From: Thermogemmatispora sp.
Lineage (GTDB): Bacteria; Chloroflexota; Ktedonobacteria; Ktedonobacterales; Ktedonobacteraceae
Direction: 5' to 3'
Length of the DNA: 64,000 nucleotides
Assembly (NCBI RefSeq): GCF_019683635.1
Contig: NZ_JADGIA010000001.1
Location: 1-64,000 of the forward strand
A program made the position numbers and the translations under genes. This document shows positions 1-11,404 of this stretch, in pieces. The first letter of the stretch is position 1, and every line of letters starts with the position of its first letter. The notes under the pieces were generated by a model. The model was not told the DNA's origin. It was given only the letters and a program-made list of their open reading frames with translations, and searched no databases.

Positions 1-127
1 AAAGGAGGTAGAGCGTGATGAAATAATCAGCTCTTGGGAGCATGAGCTTTCCTCTGCACACTGGAGTGCAGAGCGTGCATCAACGCGGATGGTCATCTAT
101 GAGCAAGGATTTTGCGGGAGGCTCCCC
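1..127. other. Upstream flank with small hairpin
   Basis: No gene can be called here; at most it is the tail of a neighbour cut off by the window edge. An 8-bp inverted repeat (CTCTGCAC and GTGCAGAG, loop of 6) lies at 52-73, about 55 bp before the start of the secreted-protein gene. It is not followed by a T-tract, so it may be an operator or a leader hairpin rather than a terminator. Confidence 0.35.
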
Positions 128-1771
128 ATGAAACTGCTCAGTCATCGACTCTGTCTGCTTGCTGGTACCCTCGGTTTGGTCTTACTGCTGGCGACTGGCC
201 TCAGCCTGGGGGGTGCCAGTCGAGCGCAGGCTGCTGTGCTCTTGCAGACGCACTGGCACATCGACTGTTCCCGTCCAGGTACAGCCTGCACCGAGGTACA
301 AGACCCTGAAGAGGTCTTTGGGGAAGGCTACTATGTGGGACATGACGAGCCTTCAGTCTTGTTCTACTCCTCTTTGCCCGGCTCGGGCAACCACATGACC
401 TATTTGCTCCGTCTACCAACCGATCCACCGGGTTTGAGTGCTGGAGGAAACAAAGCCTTCAACTTCCAGCTACATATCACCTTCTGGCTTGGCATGGCCC
501 TCTGCGACACCCAGTCCTATCCCCTCCAGGTGAGCACGTGTACACCAGACAGCGATCGCAATATCGTTGATCCGGCGATCAGCCCCAATCATCCCGGCAC
601 GGCCTACATGGAGCTGCAATTTTACCCGCCTGGCTTTGTATCCTGGCCGCAGGGTAATAGCTGCGACGCGCGCCAGTGGTGTGCAGCCCTGACCATAGAC
701 AGCCTGTCGGAGGACCCTGTACATGGCACAGTGCTCAACCCAACCTGTGCGGCGCAGACCGGGCTGGAGTACGTCAACTTCGCCTTTATTACGCGCGATG
801 GGCGGGCGCAGGCGCCGGCCAACCCGGTGCAGTCGACACTGGCCACGTTCACCCCTGATCCGCGGCGCGATCTCTTTATGAACTCCGGCGACTTCGTCCT
901 GGTCAAGCTGGGAGATACGCCACATGGACTGCGGGTCGATCTCTTTGATCTGACGACGGGCCAGCATGGAGCAATGACGGCCAGCGCCGCTAACGGTTTT
1001 GGACAGGTCAAGTTCGCGCCGGCCCCTTCGACTGAGTGCACCAACATTCCCTACGATTTCCACCCGATGTACAGCACCTCCTCCGAGGCGACGCGTGTCA
1101 TCTGGGCGGCTCACTCCTATAATATTGCCTTTGCCGACGAGATCGGCCATTTCGACTATTGCACCGGTCCCATTGATGCCAGCGGCGTCTGTCGTGGTAG
1201 CGAGGGCACGGGCAGCGATCTTGAGCCGGCTGATAGCGATGATACCGCCTGCTTTGCAGCAACGGCCTCGCTGCGCATCCAGGTCTCGGGCTGCTACGGC
1301 ACCAATGTGGGCTTCGATGGCACCTCTTACAAGCCGGTCTGGCCAGATGGCAATACGCGACTCCATCCGACGCCGATTCTCTTCAGCAGCCCTCGCACGG
1401 GCCTGGGCGATCAGCAGAACTACAGTCGAGTGGCCTTCGAGTCAGACACGCCGCGGATTGAGGCGGCGGACTTCAATGGGCAGTGCAATCGGGATACTGG
1501 CGCTGGTTGTGCCATTGTGCCCAATACGGACGATGGGGTGCCAGCGGACTTCTATCCCTTCTTCAGCATGGCCCACCACGGGCCAAGCTGTCTCTGGCTG
1601 ATTGGAAACGACGTGCCGGGGCTGACGACCAACGATTTCGGGAAGACGAGTGAGTTTGGCTCTCTGTTGAAACTGACTTACCTGGCCTTCGGCGGCGGTG
1701 GAGCAACCTTGCAGCGCTATAACGATTTCCGTCAGGTGCTGTCGAGCAATCCCTGCCCATTCCTCTACTAG
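128..1771 (+). CDS. Secreted Cys-rich protein, function unknown
   Basis: Predicted exported protein of about 547 residues. I place the start at 128 rather than 89 because a GGGAGG Shine-Dalgarno sits about 7 bases ahead, and the N-terminus then becomes a textbook signal peptide: basic start (MKLLSHR), a Leu/Gly-rich hydrophobic stretch, and an A-x-A-type cleavage site near SRAQA. The mature part has no membrane segment but many Cys residues, often close together, which suggests disulfide-bonded extracellular folds, plus Asp/Gly-rich loops. I do not recognise a catalytic motif or named domain. It stands alone, followed by a large hairpin. Function is unassigned; a surface or secreted role is inferred from export only. 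Confidence 0.75.
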   Translation: MKLLSHRLCLLAGTLGLVLLLATGLSLGGASRAQAAVLLQTHWHIDCSRPGTACTEVQDPEEVFGEGYYVGHDEPSVLFYSSLPGSGNHMTYLLRLPTDPPGLSAGGNKAFNFQLHITFWLGMALCDTQSYPLQVSTCTPDSDRNIVDPAISPNHPGTAYMELQFYPPGFVSWPQGNSCDARQWCAALTIDSLSEDPVHGTVLNPTCAAQTGLEYVNFAFITRDGRAQAPANPVQSTLATFTPDPRRDLFMNSGDFVLVKLGDTPHGLRVDLFDLTTGQHGAMTASAANGFGQVKFAPAPSTECTNIPYDFHPMYSTSSEATRVIWAAHSYNIAFADEIGHFDYCTGPIDASGVCRGSEGTGSDLEPADSDDTACFAATASLRIQVSGCYGTNVGFDGTSYKPVWPDGNTRLHPTPILFSSPRTGLGDQQNYSRVAFESDTPRIEAADFNGQCNRDTGAGCAIVPNTDDGVPADFYPFFSMAHHGPSCLWLIGNDVPGLTTNDFGKTSEFGSLLKLTYLAFGGGGATLQRYNDFRQVLSSNPCPFLY

Positions 1772-1845
1772 AAGCGGTGCGGTGGAGCATCGCGACTCGC
1801 CCTCTGGACTGGCGAGAGGGTGAGTGAGGTTCATCTGGCAACGAG

Positions 1846-1898
1846 GGCAGGAACCGCCGGCGGCTCGCAGTGTCGCAATGGCGCCGCGGGTTCCTGCC
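1846..1898. terminator. Large hairpin, probable U-less terminator
   Basis: GGCAGGAACC pairs perfectly with GGTTCCTGCC, with further CGGCG/CGCCG pairing inside. It sits 75 bp after the stop of the secreted-protein gene. No T-tract follows, so termination is inferred from position and stem strength. The rest of the 1772-2126 gap shows a weaker CTCGCC/GGCGAG dyad near 1796-1816 and no gene. Confidence 0.45.
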
Positions 1899-2126
1899 TT
1901 GAAGGTCGACCAGGACGAGGCTTGCCTTCCTGCTCGTCTGTACCTTTCTTGCTGTTGCCGGAGCCTTCTTGCGTGTGCGATACTATCATAATTAGGAGCA
2001 GAAGGTAGGGCGCTGCCCCTTCTACGGCTCTCTGCGCCGTGTGATGATAACTCTTCCGTTCTGTACTCCATGCGCTTGGCGAAGCAGCAAGGAGAGGAGC
2101 GAGCAGTCGATACACAGGTGTTCCAG

Positions 2127-2525
2127 ATGAAACATATCGTCGGGATTTCGGAGATTGTGCTTTGGACGGCGGACAAGGAAAAGGCTCTCCACTTCTATCG
2201 CGACCTCCTGGGCTTAGAGGTGATCTCTCCTCCGAGCCTGCCGAACGTCTTTTTAAAAGTTGGCGAGGGGAAAGCCGGTATCCCCCAGATGATTGTCCTG
2301 GTGCCCAAGACTGAGGAAGTCAAGGCCAAACCTGCGGGCTACCAGCTTCATCATCTGGCATTGGAGCTGCCCGAGGAAGCCTTTGATGCGCAGTACGCAG
2401 CTCTCGTGCAGGCCGGCTACCAGCCACGCGGCGGCAAGCATCCCGTGCTGGCCAGTCGTACCATGTATGTGGATGATCCTGATGGCAATGAAGTGGAGTT
2501 TATCTGTCGGGCCAGTGCCAGTTGA
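2127..2525 (+). CDS. VOC-family (glyoxalase-like) protein
   Basis: Small cytosolic protein of about 132 residues with the vicinal-oxygen-chelate fold. The start at 2127 gives the canonical opening (KHIVGISEIVLWTADKEKALHFYRDLLGLE). The C-terminal half ends in the family signature YVDDPDGNEVEF, whose Glu is the usual metal ligand, and LHHLALEL supplies a His. These proteins bind a divalent metal and act as glyoxalases, dioxygenases or resistance proteins; the substrate cannot be read from sequence. An in-frame ATG at 2070 would add 19 residues outside the fold. The FIST gene begins 9 bp downstream, so the two are probably co-transcribed. Confidence 0.85.
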   Translation: MKHIVGISEIVLWTADKEKALHFYRDLLGLEVISPPSLPNVFLKVGEGKAGIPQMIVLVPKTEEVKAKPAGYQLHHLALELPEEAFDAQYAALVQAGYQPRGGKHPVLASRTMYVDDPDGNEVEFICRASAS

Positions 2526-2534
2526 GGGCCTGTC

Positions 2535-3773
2535 ATGGAGAACGAGCGGGCAAGCATAGAAGAGACAGAGTATGGAAAAACAAGTATGAATGCGACTGAG
2601 GAGAAGCCCCTGGTACGGGTGGCACTGGTCGAAGATGCACGCTGGGAGCGGGCCCTGGCTCGCGCCCTTGCGCGCGTCAAAGGTCCCACCGATCTGGCCA
2701 TTCTCTTCGCCAGTGGCCTCTATGCAGAATCGCTGCCTGAACTCGTGCGTCGCGCTTATGAGGAAAGCGGGGTGCGGCTGCTCATTGGCTGCTCAGGCCA
2801 GGGAGTGATTGGCCAGGGCGAAGAGCTGGAGGAGACAGCAGCTCTGGCCTTGATGACGCTGCAGTTGCCGGGGGCAGGGCTGCGGGTGGTGCGCTTTACA
2901 CAGGCCCTGGTCGAAGAGTGCGAGCGTGCTGAGGAGTGGCATACGCGTCTGGGGCTGTCGCCTGAAGAGGTCAACGCCTGGCTCATCCTGGCTGACCCTT
3001 TCCGTCTGGATAGCGAGGCCCTGCTGGAAGGGCTGGCGCGGGCCTACCCCCATTGCCCGATCGTGGGTGGCCTGGCCTCGGCTCACCCCTTGCTGCAGCG
3101 GACTTTTGTCTTTCGCAATGGCGATGTCTTCGGCGAGGGCGGCGTCGGGCTGGCCCTCGGCGGCCCCTACACTATCCTGCCGCTCGTCTCTCAGGGATGT
3201 GAACCAATCGGCGAACCCTGGACTATCACCAGTGTACGTGGCAATCTCGTCGAAACGATTTCTAATCGTCCCGCCTATGAACTTCTGCTAGAGACCTTGC
3301 AGGAACTACCGCCTTTTATGCAGCGTCGTGCTCGCCATAATCTGCTGGTGGGCCTGGCGGCCAATGAGTACCGTGAGAGCTTTGGGCGTGGTAGTTTCCT
3401 GGTGCGACCCCTGATTGGGGTTGATCGGCTCAGTGGGGGACTGGCCATTGGGGCTATGCCGCGCGTGGGCCAGACGATTCAGTTTCAGATGCGCGATGCC
3501 AGCACCGCCGATATGGACCTGCGCGATGCGTTAGAGCGGGCACGTGAAGAGCTGGGTGACCGCGAACCGGTGGCCGCGATCCTCTGCACCTGTAATGGAC
3601 GTGGCATGAATCTTTTCGATACTCCCAATCACGATGCTGAGGCGGTCGAACACTATCTTGGTCCCCTCCCGCTTGTTGGCCTCTTCTGCAGCGGCGAAAT
3701 TGGGCCTGTTGATGGCCGTCCCTTTCTTCATGGCTTTACTGCCTGCATGGCGCTGCTCGTGCGCCTGGAATAA
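2535..3773 (+). CDS. FIST-domain signal transduction protein
   Basis: About 412 residues matching the FIST_N plus FIST_C architecture: an N-terminal sensory half (GCSGQGVIGQG region, around residues 95-105) and a C-terminal half ending in GLFCSGEIGPVDGRPFLHGFTA, the typical FIST_C closing motif. FIST domains are thought to sense small ligands, possibly amino acids, and usually sit beside or are fused to kinases and cyclases; here the protein is free-standing. The start at 2535 is favoured because a GAGG Shine-Dalgarno overlaps the stop of the VOC gene; a second ATG at 2586 lacks one. No membrane segment is visible. No partner histidine kinase is adjacent. Confidence 0.85.
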   Translation: MENERASIEETEYGKTSMNATEEKPLVRVALVEDARWERALARALARVKGPTDLAILFASGLYAESLPELVRRAYEESGVRLLIGCSGQGVIGQGEELEETAALALMTLQLPGAGLRVVRFTQALVEECERAEEWHTRLGLSPEEVNAWLILADPFRLDSEALLEGLARAYPHCPIVGGLASAHPLLQRTFVFRNGDVFGEGGVGLALGGPYTILPLVSQGCEPIGEPWTITSVRGNLVETISNRPAYELLLETLQELPPFMQRRARHNLLVGLAANEYRESFGRGSFLVRPLIGVDRLSGGLAIGAMPRVGQTIQFQMRDASTADMDLRDALERAREELGDREPVAAILCTCNGRGMNLFDTPNHDAEAVEHYLGPLPLVGLFCSGEIGPVDGRPFLHGFTACMALLVRLE

Positions 3774-3853
3774 GCTGCGCCGGAGCTGGTCAGTGAGGTA
3801 ACTGCCGATCGAAGCCCTCGATGAGGCTTCTCATGTTGCGCTGCACTCTCATC

Positions 3854-4056
3854 TCAAGCAGGTGGTGCGGTCCAGACCTGGGCCGTGCCGTCGTTGCCGC
3901 ACAAGAGGAGTTGCTGGCCATCGTACGACCAGAGAGCTGACCAGACGGTGTCGCTGTGTCCGCGTATTCCTGTGAAGCGATGACTATCTGGCCACAACGA
4001 AAACAGCGATGCACCTCCGGTGGCAAGGCTGCTGTACCACAGAAAGTGCAGGGCAT
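3854..4056 (-). pseudogene. Zinc-ribbon/WD40 gene remnant
   Basis: A start with a good ribosome site (GGAGG, 8 bases before the ATG) opens a zinc-ribbon N-terminus (MPCTFCGTA then CFRCGQ, two CxxC pairs). Within about 30 codons the matching sense shifts by +1. In the new frame the sequence reads as a C-terminal WD40 blade (GHSDTVWSALWSYDGQQLLL, then NDGTAQVW) ending in TGA at 3854-3856. The ribbon-frame ORF runs on to 3790 as nonsense. I infer that a longer gene, perhaps zinc ribbon plus kinase or linker plus WD40 propeller, lost its middle by deletion and was frameshifted. A small functional fused protein is unlikely because one blade cannot form a propeller. Confidence 0.55.
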
Positions 4057-4226
4057 AAAGACTGCCTCCATCCTATGCCTCGCTACTATGAAACGCTGTT
4101 TGCTTCATTCGTTGTAGGAGAGAAAAGCCCTGGCTGGCCTTTTCTGGTCCCGCTCGCGGACGGTTTTTCACCCCTGGCTGTAACCAATAGCCGGGGCCAT
4201 TCGTAAAGACATTTCGAAACTGCACC

Positions 4227-4246
4227 GTTCTAGATCTTTCTAGAAC
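4227..4246. promoter_or_regulatory. Perfect palindrome, candidate operator
   Basis: GTTCTAGA and TCTAGAAC form a perfect 8+8 inverted repeat around TCTT, ending 28 bp before the RND pump start. Size, symmetry and place fit the operator of a TetR- or MarR-type repressor, which commonly control such pumps. No repressor gene is adjacent, so the binding protein is unknown. Confidence 0.5.
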
Positions 4247-4274
4247 CAGACCAGAAAGGGTACGAGAGAACAGT

Positions 4275-7200
4275 ATGCATCGCCTTGCGAAACTGAGCAT
4301 GGCTAACAGGAGCATAGTGGCCTTAGCCACTATTGCCGTGCTCCTGTTAGGAGGATATATCATCCCGTTGTTGAAGCAAGAGCTTCTACCTCCGCTCGTC
4401 TATCCGGCTATTTCGGTTATCACCGCCTATCCAGGCGCTGCCCCTGAGCAGGTAGAGCAAGACGTCACCGATCCGCTAGAAAGCAACTTCCAGGGCAACT
4501 CTAATGTGCAGCGGATCACCTCGCAATCCAGCCAGGGGCTATCTGTCATCACGATCTACTACAACTTCGGGACCGACCTTGACCGGGCCCAGCAGACCAT
4601 CAGCGAAGAGATCAACAAGGCCCAGTCCAGTCTGCCGTCCAACGTCACCCCGCAGGTCCAGCAGTATGACTTTGCTGATGTTCCCATCATCATCCTGGCC
4701 GTCAGCTCGGATCAGAACCAGCAGGACCTTGCTGTGCGCCTCAAACAGATTGTTGTGCCTGCATTGCAGGGGATCAATGGTGTGGCAAATGTCAGCATTA
4801 CAGGTGTGCGCCAGCAGATTGTCAGCATCACGCTCGATCCCAAGAAGCTACAGCAGCACAATCTCACCGTCAATCAAGTTGAGCAGGTGCTGCAGGCTAA
4901 CAACATCACTCTGCCGGCGGGCCAGCAAACTACCAATGATCAAACGCTCGCGGTGCGGGTGGGGAACACCCTTGGCTCGCTAGATGACCTCAAAAACCTG
5001 GTTGTAGGTGAGCAGGCGGTCCTGCCACAGGGGCAGTTCCCGAGCAGCTCTGTAGCGGCCAGCGCCAGCGCGGCCAGCAGTGCTGCTGCTCTGCAGCAAC
5101 AGCAGACCAGCGCCAGCAGCAGTGCCAGCGCTGCCGCCGCGGCGGGTGTCACCCTGAAACCGATCAAGCTTGGCGATGTGGCCACGGTCAAAGAAGATCT
5201 CGCGCCCTCGACTACCCTCACGCGTACCAATGGCCAGCCCAGTCTGGGCATCTCGATCACCAAGACCAACGACGGCAATGCGGTCTCGATCTCACAGGAA
5301 GTCAACAACCAGATTCCCGACCTGGAGCGCAAGTTAGGCTATAACGCTCGTATTACCGTCGTTAGCGACCAGGCCCCCTACATTCAGGAGTCAGTCCGCG
5401 ACCTGGCTCGCGAAGGGCTGCTCGGTGCGCTCTTTGCCATCGTCGTCATCCTCGTCTTCCTGCTCTCCGTCCGCTCTACCCTGGTCACTGCGATCTCGAT
5501 TCCGCTCTCGATTGTGATCGCCCTGATCGGCCTCTGGGTGGGGAACTACTCGCTCAACCTGCTCACCCTCTCGGGCTTAACCATTGCTGTCGGGCGAGTT
5601 GTCGACGACTCCATCGTTGTTCTTGAAAATATCTATCGCCATTTGCGAGGAGGAGAAGACAAGCGCACGGCTGTTCTCGCAGGAGTCAAAGAGGTTGCGA
5701 CTGCTGTCACAGCCTCGACCCTGACCACTGTCTGTGTCTTTCTGCCGTTGGCCTTTATCGGGGACATCGTTGGCGAGTACGCTCACCCACTGGCCTTCTC
5801 GGTCACCGTAGCTCTCCTGGCCTCGCTGCTGGTGGCCCTGACCATTATCCCTGTGCTGGCCTACTGGTTCCTCAAGAATCCCGCGGAGAAGGCCAAGAGC
5901 GAGCGTGCTCTTCCCCAGGAAAAGCCGAGCTTCCTGGAGCGGGGCTATGTTCCGCTGGTACGCTGGGTCACGCATCACCGGGCGATTACGCTCGTGGTGG
6001 CCCTGCTGCTCTTCCTCGGCAGCTGCGCGCTCTTCCCGCTGCTACCGGTCAATGTCTTCGGCAACCAGGGAGCGACCTCCTTCCGCTTTAGCCAGAAGCT
6101 TGACCCTACGGCCAGTCTGACCCGCATGGACGCAGCCGCGCGGCCTGTTGAGAACGTGCTCAGCACGATCCCAGATATCCAGGCCTATCAGGTAACCATT
6201 GGCGGAGGCGGCAGCTCTCTGCTCAACCTCAGCCCGGGTAGCTCGAACGGCAACAGTGCCACCTATACTGTCACCGTCAAATCGAGCGCCGATCTCAATC
6301 ATGTGCAGCAGACCGTCCGTGACCGTCTCAAGACACTGCAGGGGGTTGGCACCTTTACCTTCCTGCAGACCAGTAACAGCAACATTGTCGATATCACGGT
6401 ACAGGCTCCTGACGAGACCACACTGCGCCAGGCGGCTCAGCAGGTCTACGATGCAGTCGCCAATACGCCCAACACCACCGATGTCAGCAGCGACCTCTCC
6501 TCGGCGGTCCCCCTGATTGACGTTCATGTTGATCCCACCAAGGCCCTGGCCCACGGTCTGACAGCGGTCCAGGTGGGGCAGCTGCTGCAGATGGTCTATA
6601 ATGGCACCACGGTCACCCATGTGACGCTCAACGGGGTGCAACAGGATGTTGACCTCAAGCTGGGGACGGCGCCGACTAGCCTGCAGCAGCTGCGCGATCT
6701 CCAGTTGCCGACCGGCTCGGGCAGCATTCGTCTCGGAGACATTGCCACGGTCAGCCAGGTCAATGGGCCAACCCAGATCTCACATCTGAACGGCACGCGC
6801 ACGGCCACCATTACCCTGACCGCCACCATCGATAACGTGGGGGCCGTGACCCACGATGTCGAGAAGCGCATCAACAGCCTCCATTTGCCGAATGGGGCCA
6901 GTGCCAGCCTGGGCACCAACACCTCGCTGCAAAATCAGGCTCTGCAGCAGTTCTACTTTGTCCTGCTGGTAGCCATTCCTCTGGTCTACATCGTCATGGT
7001 GGCTACCTTCCGCAGTCTGGTGCAGCCGCTGATCCTGCTGATTGCCATTCCCTTTGCCGGCGTTGGCTCGCTGATCCTGGCAGCCATTACGCGCACACCG
7101 ATCGGTATCTCCTCCCTCTTTGGCTTCCTGATGCTGATCGGTATCGTAGTCACCAACGCCATCGTCCTGATCGATCTGGTGAACCAATATAGGGCACGAG

Positions 7201-7511
7201 GTCTGGATGCGCGCGCAGCAGTCGTGGAGGGTGGACGGCGACGCCTGCGACCCATCTTGATGACTGCGCTCGCCACGATAATGGCCTTGATCCCGATGGC
7301 TCTGGGCATCGGAGGCGGCGACAGCCTGCTCATCTCGGGCGATCTTGCCATCGTCGTCATTGGCGGTCTGACCTCCTCAACAATGCTCACGCTGCTCCTT
7401 GTTCCCACCCTCTATGTACTGGTTGAGGATATCAAGGAGCGCTTCACCAGGCGGCCAGCGCCGCCCGCTACTGGAGGAGGCGAACGCACCGAGGCTATAG
7501 CTACCCACTAG
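4275..7511 (+). CDS. RND-family efflux permease (AcrB/HAE1-like)
   Basis: Inner-membrane proton-driven exporter of 1078 residues, close to the family's usual length. It has the expected duplicated layout: an N-terminal TM helix (residues about 10-30), a porter domain, a six-helix bundle (about 380-550), a second isolated helix near 575-595, a second porter domain, and a final bundle (about 890-1060). The AYPGAAPEQVEQDVTDPLE segment and the VGRVVDDSIVVLENI helix are hallmark RND sequences. The first porter half carries an odd Ala/Ser/Gln-rich insert (about residues 255-290). No membrane-fusion or TolC-type partner is nearby, as in monoderm relatives. A palindrome upstream suggests repression; a strong terminator follows. 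Substrate unknown. Confidence 0.93.
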   Translation: MHRLAKLSMANRSIVALATIAVLLLGGYIIPLLKQELLPPLVYPAISVITAYPGAAPEQVEQDVTDPLESNFQGNSNVQRITSQSSQGLSVITIYYNFGTDLDRAQQTISEEINKAQSSLPSNVTPQVQQYDFADVPIIILAVSSDQNQQDLAVRLKQIVVPALQGINGVANVSITGVRQQIVSITLDPKKLQQHNLTVNQVEQVLQANNITLPAGQQTTNDQTLAVRVGNTLGSLDDLKNLVVGEQAVLPQGQFPSSSVAASASAASSAAALQQQQTSASSSASAAAAAGVTLKPIKLGDVATVKEDLAPSTTLTRTNGQPSLGISITKTNDGNAVSISQEVNNQIPDLERKLGYNARITVVSDQAPYIQESVRDLAREGLLGALFAIVVILVFLLSVRSTLVTAISIPLSIVIALIGLWVGNYSLNLLTLSGLTIAVGRVVDDSIVVLENIYRHLRGGEDKRTAVLAGVKEVATAVTASTLTTVCVFLPLAFIGDIVGEYAHPLAFSVTVALLASLLVALTIIPVLAYWFLKNPAEKAKSERALPQEKPSFLERGYVPLVRWVTHHRAITLVVALLLFLGSCALFPLLPVNVFGNQGATSFRFSQKLDPTASLTRMDAAARPVENVLSTIPDIQAYQVTIGGGGSSLLNLSPGSSNGNSATYTVTVKSSADLNHVQQTVRDRLKTLQGVGTFTFLQTSNSNIVDITVQAPDETTLRQAAQQVYDAVANTPNTTDVSSDLSSAVPLIDVHVDPTKALAHGLTAVQVGQLLQMVYNGTTVTHVTLNGVQQDVDLKLGTAPTSLQQLRDLQLPTGSGSIRLGDIATVSQVNGPTQISHLNGTRTATITLTATIDNVGAVTHDVEKRINSLHLPNGASASLGTNTSLQNQALQQFYFVLLVAIPLVYIVMVATFRSLVQPLILLIAIPFAGVGSLILAAITRTPIGISSLFGFLMLIGIVVTNAIVLIDLVNQYRARGLDARAAVVEGGRRRLRPILMTALATIMALIPMALGIGGGDSLLISGDLAIVVIGGLTSSTMLTLLLVPTLYVLVEDIKERFTRRPAPPATGGGERTEAIATH

Positions 7512-7595
7512 TCGCCAGGCACTGCCGGCAGCAGCCCATCTGACGGCAGGCGCCTGCTCTCTCTCCTGCTACCTGGAGCAGAGAGACCTCAAAGC

Positions 7596-7638
7596 GAGGA
7601 GACCAGCGTAACTCTGGTCTCCTCTTTGTTTTGTTTTT
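7596..7638 (+). terminator. Intrinsic terminator of the RND gene
   Basis: GAGGAGACCAG pairs perfectly with CTGGTCTCCTC (11 bp, 7-nt loop) and is followed by a T-rich tail (TTTGTTTTGTTTTT). It lies 85 bp after the RND stop. This is a classical Rho-independent terminator. Confidence 0.9.
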
Positions 7639-7904
7639 GGCCTGGCTGCGCGCCGCGGGTGGAGCTGAATCTGAATGAATGCCCCTCGCAAGAGAAGAGG
7701 GGTGGGTGGCCCACCTGTTGGAAACCGCTGCTCACTCAGGGATAGGGGGACAGGCGCTTCTCTGCCGTCGGCCAAGCTAGCTGACCAGCCTCAACAAGTG
7801 AGAAACAACCTGGAAGCGTCTGGATAGGGGGAGAACAGGTGAGGCATTGAAAAAGAGAAAAAGGGGAAAATAACAGAAGCGAATGCTGCGATATCATGCC
7901 TCCC

Positions 7905-7939
7905 TCCCTCGCCAGCCGGAGAGGCTGGTCAGCGAGGGA
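7905..7939. terminator. Hairpin downstream of gyrB
   Basis: TCCCTCGC/GCGAGGGA plus CAGCC/GGCTG form an interrupted stem with a GGAGA loop, about 50 bp beyond the gyrB stop on the minus strand. An A-rich plus-strand tract (7849-7870) further on could supply U residues to a minus-strand transcript, but it is about 35 bp away, so termination is only probable. The rest of 7639-7988 shows no gene. Confidence 0.4.
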
Positions 7940-7988
7940 GAGAGCAACTCAAAGGATGGGCGTAAGCTGTCCGGCAGGTGCCTAAACG

Positions 7989-10082
<2,094 letters not shown>

Positions 10083-10628
10083 CTATCGCAGCCTGTAGAC
10101 TCGCGCGAGCCGGCGTATCGCTGGCCGGCGCCGAGTTTTCCTCTGACAGACCTGATCACCTCAGCCCAGCTCATCGCCGGAGAGGCGGGCTGGTCTGTTC
10201 TCGTGGCCTATCTCACTGTCTGTCCGCTTGCTTGTCTGTCTACCTGTCTGAGCAACCTGGCTACAGCCTCAGAGCAGAGGCGCACAGCCTCTCTTTGCCC
10301 ATTCACCTGCTTGCTCGCTTGCTCACTCGCCAAAGCCACAGTGGTAGTTTCCACCCAGGCTGGACAGAGAGACGGACAGGCAACACTCGTCAAAAACCTT
10401 ACTGCTCGCTTCGCTTGCTTTGATGCCTTACCCCCGCTCCTCTCTGGTCTACCGGGCTAAGACATGGCCAGTGCCTTCCGACCCTCGATTGCGCATCGTC
10501 TGGAATGCGTGCGCCTGGCGGTCTCAAGCACCTGCGTGCTGAGCAGGGCGAGGAGACAGGCTCTGTGAGGAAAAGATCTCAGCTGCTATGCTGCTTATCT
10601 ATTCTTTCTGAAAGAGAGAAGCCAATGT

Positions 10629-10643
10629 GGTAACGAAGTTACC
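10629..10643. promoter_or_regulatory. Palindrome just downstream of a promoter
   Basis: GGTAAC-GAA-GTTACC, a perfect 6+6 inverted repeat. It falls in the first 10-25 transcribed bases expected from the minus-strand promoter at 10660-10688, where a repressor would block elongation or initiation. It is not followed by a T-tract. Confidence 0.35.
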
Positions 10644-10659
10644 CTTTGGTGTCTCTCTT

Positions 10660-10688
10660 ATTATATCACATGCAGGCCTTTGGGCCAA
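10660..10688 (-). promoter_or_regulatory. Extended -10 promoter, minus strand
   Basis: The minus strand reads TTGGCC, 17 bp, TGATATAAT-type: a perfect TATAAT with a TG extension. It points towards gyrB, whose start is about 650 bp away. It may give gyrB a very long leader or drive an unannotated RNA. Confidence 0.5.
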
Positions 10689-11404
10689 TCAAAGACGGAC
10701 AGATTGACCACTGGTAGAGCTAAAGCGGGTACCATCTGCTGCCGCGCCGACCTGTCCTGTCTCTCAGTCAGCCCGTCATCTCAACCAGCCAGCTCAAACT
10801 CTCATCCTCATAGACTGCCTGGCGTCGGTGACTAGAGGCGCCACCTCTTTCCAGGCGCCATACCTGGCCTGGACCGGGCAGCAGTAGGCATCTGCGGGTC
10901 CGGGCAGGAAGGCAAGCATTTGGGCGAAGCGAACAACCCAACAAGAGAAAAAGCACACAGCGAGCGGCCAGCTCAAATCTCCCTGGCTATGTGTGCAGGC
11001 CAGACAACGGACCAGTCGGCGATTCAGAGAGGGTTGAATGAAGCAAGACAAGAGCCGTCTGACCAGGTTAGCAAACCGGGCAGGCGGCCCATCGCCGGTC
11101 ACCGTAGCCTGCAACAGAGCAGAGAATACCGAGCTAGTGCCTGGGAGCCAGCGCAGCGCTCACCGTGCAAGGGGAAAGGTGGCAGACAGCGCAGAAGGAC
11201 GACAGAGTAATCCAGGCCGAGCGGGCAAAGTTGGGTGATGCCAGAAGCCAAAGCCGGGCCAATCCATCGTCTTCTCAGCTGTTACTGTCGGCCAGTTGCT
11301 TATTCATGCGCTCGATGACGCCCCTACTCACTGGCTCACCCACTCAGCCAGCCAAAACAGCCAACAAGAAAGGGTAAGCGAGTTGCAGAGGCTAAGAGCC
11401 AGAG

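Noticed and set aside
7569-7775. 68-residue minus-strand ORF after the RND gene
   Set aside because: It overlaps the RND terminator hairpin and has no ribosome site or family features.
10205-10345. Possible CRISPR or direct-repeat array
   Set aside because: The periodicity is about 4 nt and degenerate; there are no repeat-spacer units of CRISPR size.
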